NCBI GenBank assembly: GCA_003456035.1
Contig: DMPJ01000301.1
Location: 337-8,782 of the forward strand
Origin: Planktothrix sp. UBA8402
GTDB taxonomy: Bacteria > Cyanobacteriota > Cyanobacteriia > Cyanobacteriales > Microcoleaceae
Length of the DNA: 8,446 bases
Direction: 5' to 3'
This document shows, one piece after another, positions 6,537 to 8,446 of the stretch. Position 1 is the stretch's first letter. Each line of letters begins with the position of its first letter. Under the pieces are notes generated by a model that was not told where the DNA came from, searched no databases, and worked only from the letters and a program-made list of their open reading frames with translations. The translations under genes were made by a program, and so were the position numbers.

Positions 6537-8446
6537 ATGACTCAAACTATTGATTTCCTTAGCCATCTCAATGCTTGCCAACGTCAAGCGGTGGAACATT
6601 TTTGTGGCCCGATGCTGGTGGTGGCGGGAGCGGGTTCGGGTAAAACACGGGCTTTAACCTATCGCATCGCTAATTTAATTCGCAGCCATCGGGTTCATCC
6701 TGAGAATATTTTGGCGGTGACTTTTACTAATAAAGCCGCTAAGGAAATTAAAGAACGGGTGGAGTTAATTTTTGCTCAACAACAAGCAGAACTCGAATTT
6801 GGAAAACCCTTGTCAGCTTTAGCAGCCGATGAACAAACCCGCTTGAAATCAAAGGTTTATCGCAGTATTAGCAAACATCTTTGGATGGGAACTTTCCATA
6901 GTTTGTGCGCTCGGATTTTGAGATATGATATTAATAAATATCAAGACGAAAGTGGGAGAAAGTGGGATAAAAATTTCTCTATTTTTGATGAAGATGATGC
7001 TCAAAAATTAGTTAAGCATATTGTTCTCAAAGATATGAATTTAGACGATAAGAAATTTGAGCCGAAAAAAATTAGATATTCGATTAGTAATGCTAAAAAC
7101 CTAGGGTTTTCTCCTCAACAATATGCTAGAGAAAATCCCGATTATTATGGTAGAGTCGTATCAGAAGTTTATAGTTCCTATCAATCTCAATTAGCTGCAA
7201 ATAATGCTTTAGATTTTGATGATTTAATTAGAGTTACCGTTGATTTACTCAGTCAAAATGAACAAATATTAGCCTATTGGCATCAAAAGTTTTGTCATAT
7301 TTTAGTAGACGAATATCAAGATACTAACCGCACCCAATATAATTTTATTCGCTTATTAGTTACCAATGGGGAAAACCCGAGAACCATTAAAAATTGGCAA
7401 AATCGTTCTATTTTTGTCGTGGGAGATGTAGATCAATCTATTTATTCGTTTCGGATGGCAGACTATAAAATATTATTAGAATTTCAACAGGATTTTGGCG
7501 ATCGCCTCCCCGATGACGATACCCGTACTATGATTAAATTAGAAGAAAATTATCGCTCACGGGAAAATATTTTACAAGTCGCTAATCATCTAATTCAACA
7601 AAATACCGAACGTATTGATAAAATCCTCCGTCCCACCAGAGGAGAAGGGCTACCGATTTATTGTTATAAGGCAGATGATGAAGTAGATGAAGCCAAGTTT
7701 ATTTTATCACAAATTCAAGAAATTAGCCAACAAAATCCCGAATTAGATTATGGAGCGTTTGCCATTTTATATCGCACCAACGCCCAATCCCGCGCCCTAG
7801 AAGATGTCTTATTAAGAAATAATATTCCCTATACCGTTGTGGGGGGATTAAGGTTCTATGACCGCAAAGAAATCAAGGATTCCATATCTTATTTACGAGT
7901 AATTGCTAACCCCTCAGATAGTATTAGTTTACTTAGAATTATTAATGTTCCCCGTCGAGGGATTGGCAAAACAACTATTGACGGGTTATTAAATGTGTCT
8001 AAACAGTTAGGAATTCCCCTTTGGGAAGTAATTAGTGATGAAGACTCTGTTAATACCATAGCCGGACGTTCAGCCAAATCTGTGAATCAATTTGCCCAAA
8101 CGATTAAAACTTGGCAAGAACGGATCGAAGACCATTCCGCAATGCAAATATTAGAAGGAATTTTACAGGATGCGGGTTATATTCAAGACTTGAAAAATGA
8201 AGGAACCGACGAAGCCGAAAACCGCTTAGAAAATATTAAAGAATTAACGAATGCCGTCTCACAATTTCAAGAAGAATATGAGGATAATACCCTAGGCGGA
8301 TTTTTAGCCAGTGCGTCCTTAGCTTCCGATTTAGATAACTTAAAAGAAGGACAAAAAGCCGTTTCCTTATTAACCCTCCATGCGGCAAAAGGTTTAGAAT
8401 TTCCAATTGTGTTTTTAGTCGGTTTAGAACAGGGACTTTTCCCCAA
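6537..8446 (+). CDS. pcrA: UvrD/PcrA-type superfamily 1 DNA helicase, C-terminus cut by window edge
   Basis: The frame runs from the ATG at 6537 to the right edge: 636 complete codons with no stop. It is an ATP-driven 3'-5' DNA helicase of the UvrD/PcrA/Rep group, acting in nucleotide excision repair and in clearing replication or recombination intermediates. Visible motifs are the Q motif LNACQRQAV (11-19), Walker A AGAGSGKT (30-37), TFTNKAA (62-68), GTFHSL (118-123), Walker B ILVDEYQDT (255-263), GDVDQSIYSFR (296-306), ENYRS (337-341) and TLHAAKGLEF (613-622). The final motif (VAxTRA) and the C-terminus, expected about 130-150 residues further, lie outside the window. The segment of about 30 residues between motif Ia and GTFHSL is longer than in E. 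coli UvrD. RMADYK follows motif III where the E. coli protein has RGA. The start is supported by the short distance to the Q motif. A TAGAAT -10-like hexamer lies at 6503-6508, without a good -35. PcrA and UvrD cannot be told apart by motifs alone, so the symbol is by family. Confidence 0.93.
   Translation, partial: MTQTIDFLSHLNACQRQAVEHFCGPMLVVAGAGSGKTRALTYRIANLIRSHRVHPENILAVTFTNKAAKEIKERVELIFAQQQAELEFGKPLSALAADEQTRLKSKVYRSISKHLWMGTFHSLCARILRYDINKYQDESGRKWDKNFSIFDEDDAQKLVKHIVLKDMNLDDKKFEPKKIRYSISNAKNLGFSPQQYARENPDYYGRVVSEVYSSYQSQLAANNALDFDDLIRVTVDLLSQNEQILAYWHQKFCHILVDEYQDTNRTQYNFIRLLVTNGENPRTIKNWQNRSIFVVGDVDQSIYSFRMADYKILLEFQQDFGDRLPDDDTRTMIKLEENYRSRENILQVANHLIQQNTERIDKILRPTRGEGLPIYCYKADDEVDEAKFILSQIQEISQQNPELDYGAFAILYRTNAQSRALEDVLLRNNIPYTVVGGLRFYDRKEIKDSISYLRVIANPSDSISLLRIINVPRRGIGKTTIDGLLNVSKQLGIPLWEVISDEDSVNTIAGRSAKSVNQFAQTIKTWQERIEDHSAMQILEGILQDAGYIQDLKNEGTDEAENRLENIKELTNAVSQFQEEYEDNTLGGFLASASLASDLDNLKEGQKAVSLLTLHAAKGLEFPIVFLVGLEQGLFP
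7498..7505. repeat. HIP1 octamer GCGATCGC
   Basis: An exact HIP1 palindrome in the extended form GGCGATCGCC inside the helicase gene, at the GDRL codons (321-324). Confidence 0.85.

Noticed and set aside
1..8446. CRISPR array, tRNA or rRNA genes, full insertion sequence
   Set aside because: No regularly spaced repeats, no tRNA/rRNA signatures and no transposase frame were seen on either strand.

Overview
The window looks like chromosomal DNA of a cyanobacterium, probably a filamentous one of the Oscillatoria/Planktothrix/Arthrospira type. The reasons are moderate AT-richness, three copies of the HIP1 octamer GCGATCGC (2088-2095, 3982-3989, 7498-7505), and a multidomain GAF-GAF-PAS-class III nucleotide cyclase like those of cyanobacteria. 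The genus is inferred from style, not proven.

Layout: (1) 2-2128, minus strand: a large MmeI-like (Type IIL/IIG) restriction-modification enzyme with nuclease and methyltransferase in one chain. It is open at the left edge, so its C-terminus is missing. (2) 2129-2545: a 417-base divergent intergenic region with a 50-bp near-palindrome, a 9-bp tandem repeat, a smaller inverted repeat and a possible promoter for the cyclase. (3) 2546-5641, plus strand: one long cyclase reading frame interrupted by an in-frame TAA at 3878-3880. It therefore reads as a GAF-GAF protein (444 aa) followed 6 bases later by a PAS-cyclase protein (584 aa). (4) 5642-5897: an intergenic region with a hairpin. (5) 5898-6458: a 186-aa protein of unknown function built on an internal duplication, with an acidic linker. 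(6) 6537-8446: a UvrD/PcrA-type DNA helicase, open at the right edge.

The genes do not form one evident pathway. The restriction-modification enzyme is an accessory defence-type gene, the cyclase is a cAMP signalling gene, and the helicase is a housekeeping DNA repair/replication gene. The most notable point is the cyclase. Both halves lie in the same frame and the interrupting stop falls at the glutamate position of the GAF-B NKFxxxDE signature, which is tied to cyclic-nucleotide binding in related GAF domains. The stop cuts the sensory GAF pair from the PAS-catalytic part and also removes the last helix of GAF-B. It could be a nonsense mutation, a sequencing error, or a natural split with reinitiation or readthrough. 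The sequence alone cannot decide.
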